DNA from: Crenalkalicoccus roseus
Lineage (GTDB): Bacteria > Pseudomonadota > Alphaproteobacteria > Acetobacterales > Acetobacteraceae
DNA: 64,000 nucleotides
Reading direction: 5' to 3'
Assembly (NCBI RefSeq): GCF_004761865.1
Contig: NZ_SJDM01000012.1
Span: forward strand, 1-64,000
Within the stretch, counting starts at the first letter, position 1. Each line of letters begins with the position of its first letter. Shown piece after piece: positions 63,977-64,000 of the stretch. The translations under genes and the position numbers were made by a program. The notes beneath the pieces are model-generated. The model was not told where the DNA came from. It saw only the letters and a list, made by a program, of their open reading frames with translations, and made no database searches.

Positions 63977-64000
63977 CGCTCGTCTCCCAGGCCGAGGCCG
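63973..64000 (-). CDS. C-terminal fragment of an upstream gene
   Basis: Reading leftward from the window edge, codons GLGLGDER are followed by TGA at 63975-63973, overlapping the GTG of the hydrolase gene (GTGA). The match to the four-base overlaps used throughout this window supports a real upstream gene, but nothing else can be said of it. Confidence 0.4.

Overview
The window is about 64 kb of very GC-rich DNA, densely coded on both strands. It looks like the chromosome of an aerobic alphaproteobacterium, most likely a Roseomonas-like member of the Acetobacteraceae. The reasons are the base composition, two orphan Bug/TctC-type solute receptors, the topA-rnr-rpmG-pleD order, a PmtA-type phospholipid methyltransferase and an Atc/bacterial leucyltransferase typical of alphaproteobacteria. 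Taxonomy is inferred from gene content only. No rRNA, tRNA, CRISPR array, transposase or prophage block was seen.

Layout. 1-4.1 kb: a gene end, a small unknown protein, a Bug receptor, an RluC-type pseudouridine synthase, an RlpA-like protein and a YidB/DUF937 protein. 4.3-9.6 kb: a CBS-BON protein, serA, a small orphan DNA-methylase-like protein coupled to aat, and an acyl-CoA ligase. 9.6-16.4 kb: a second Bug receptor, the aroQ-accB-accC operon, thiS-thiG, and a lipoprotein paired with a two-domain peptidoglycan hydrolase. 16.5-27.9 kb: a long + strand run, pyrB-GNAT-pyrC'-plsY-dprA joined by four-base overlaps, then topA, rnr, an S41 protease and rpmG. 27.9-32.8 kb: pleD, pmtA-like, VOC, GST and a 2-hydroxyacid dehydrogenase. 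32.9-36.8 kb: an iron-type ABC importer. 36.8-40.2 kb: CoA-transferase, aminotransferase and an EEP-family phosphodiesterase. 40.3-48.9 kb: a seven-gene - strand operon in which a peptide-type ABC importer (dppBCDF order, receptor last) contains a crotonase and an ADP-forming acyl-CoA synthetase, divergent from an amidinotransferase. 50.4-57.5 kb: DNA and nucleotide housekeeping (family 5 UDG, NYN nuclease, folK, LLM oxidoreductase, bpt, rfbC, an RlmM-like methyltransferase, DUF423, endonuclease V). 57.5-64 kb: a zinc-responsive porin plus ZnuA pair behind a clear Zur-type operator, a zinc-ribbon-like protein, proline iminopeptidase, a repeat-containing exported protein and a cell-wall hydrolase.

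The most unusual signals are as follows. A dispersed intergenic repeat of about 105 bp has intact, degraded and internally deleted copies, repeatedly sits at gene 3' ends and often supplies stop codons. A 29-bp perfect inverted pair of its 3' part brackets rluC and rlpA. The pyrB-linked dihydroorotase homologue lacks its metal-binding histidines. A crotonase lacks both catalytic glutamates inside a transporter operon. A dual-domain peptidoglycan hydrolase without a signal peptide is paired with a lipoprotein. ZnuA and a porin are co-transcribed under a 7-1-7 perfect palindrome. A seven-codon leader ORF is translationally coupled to a CoA-transferase.
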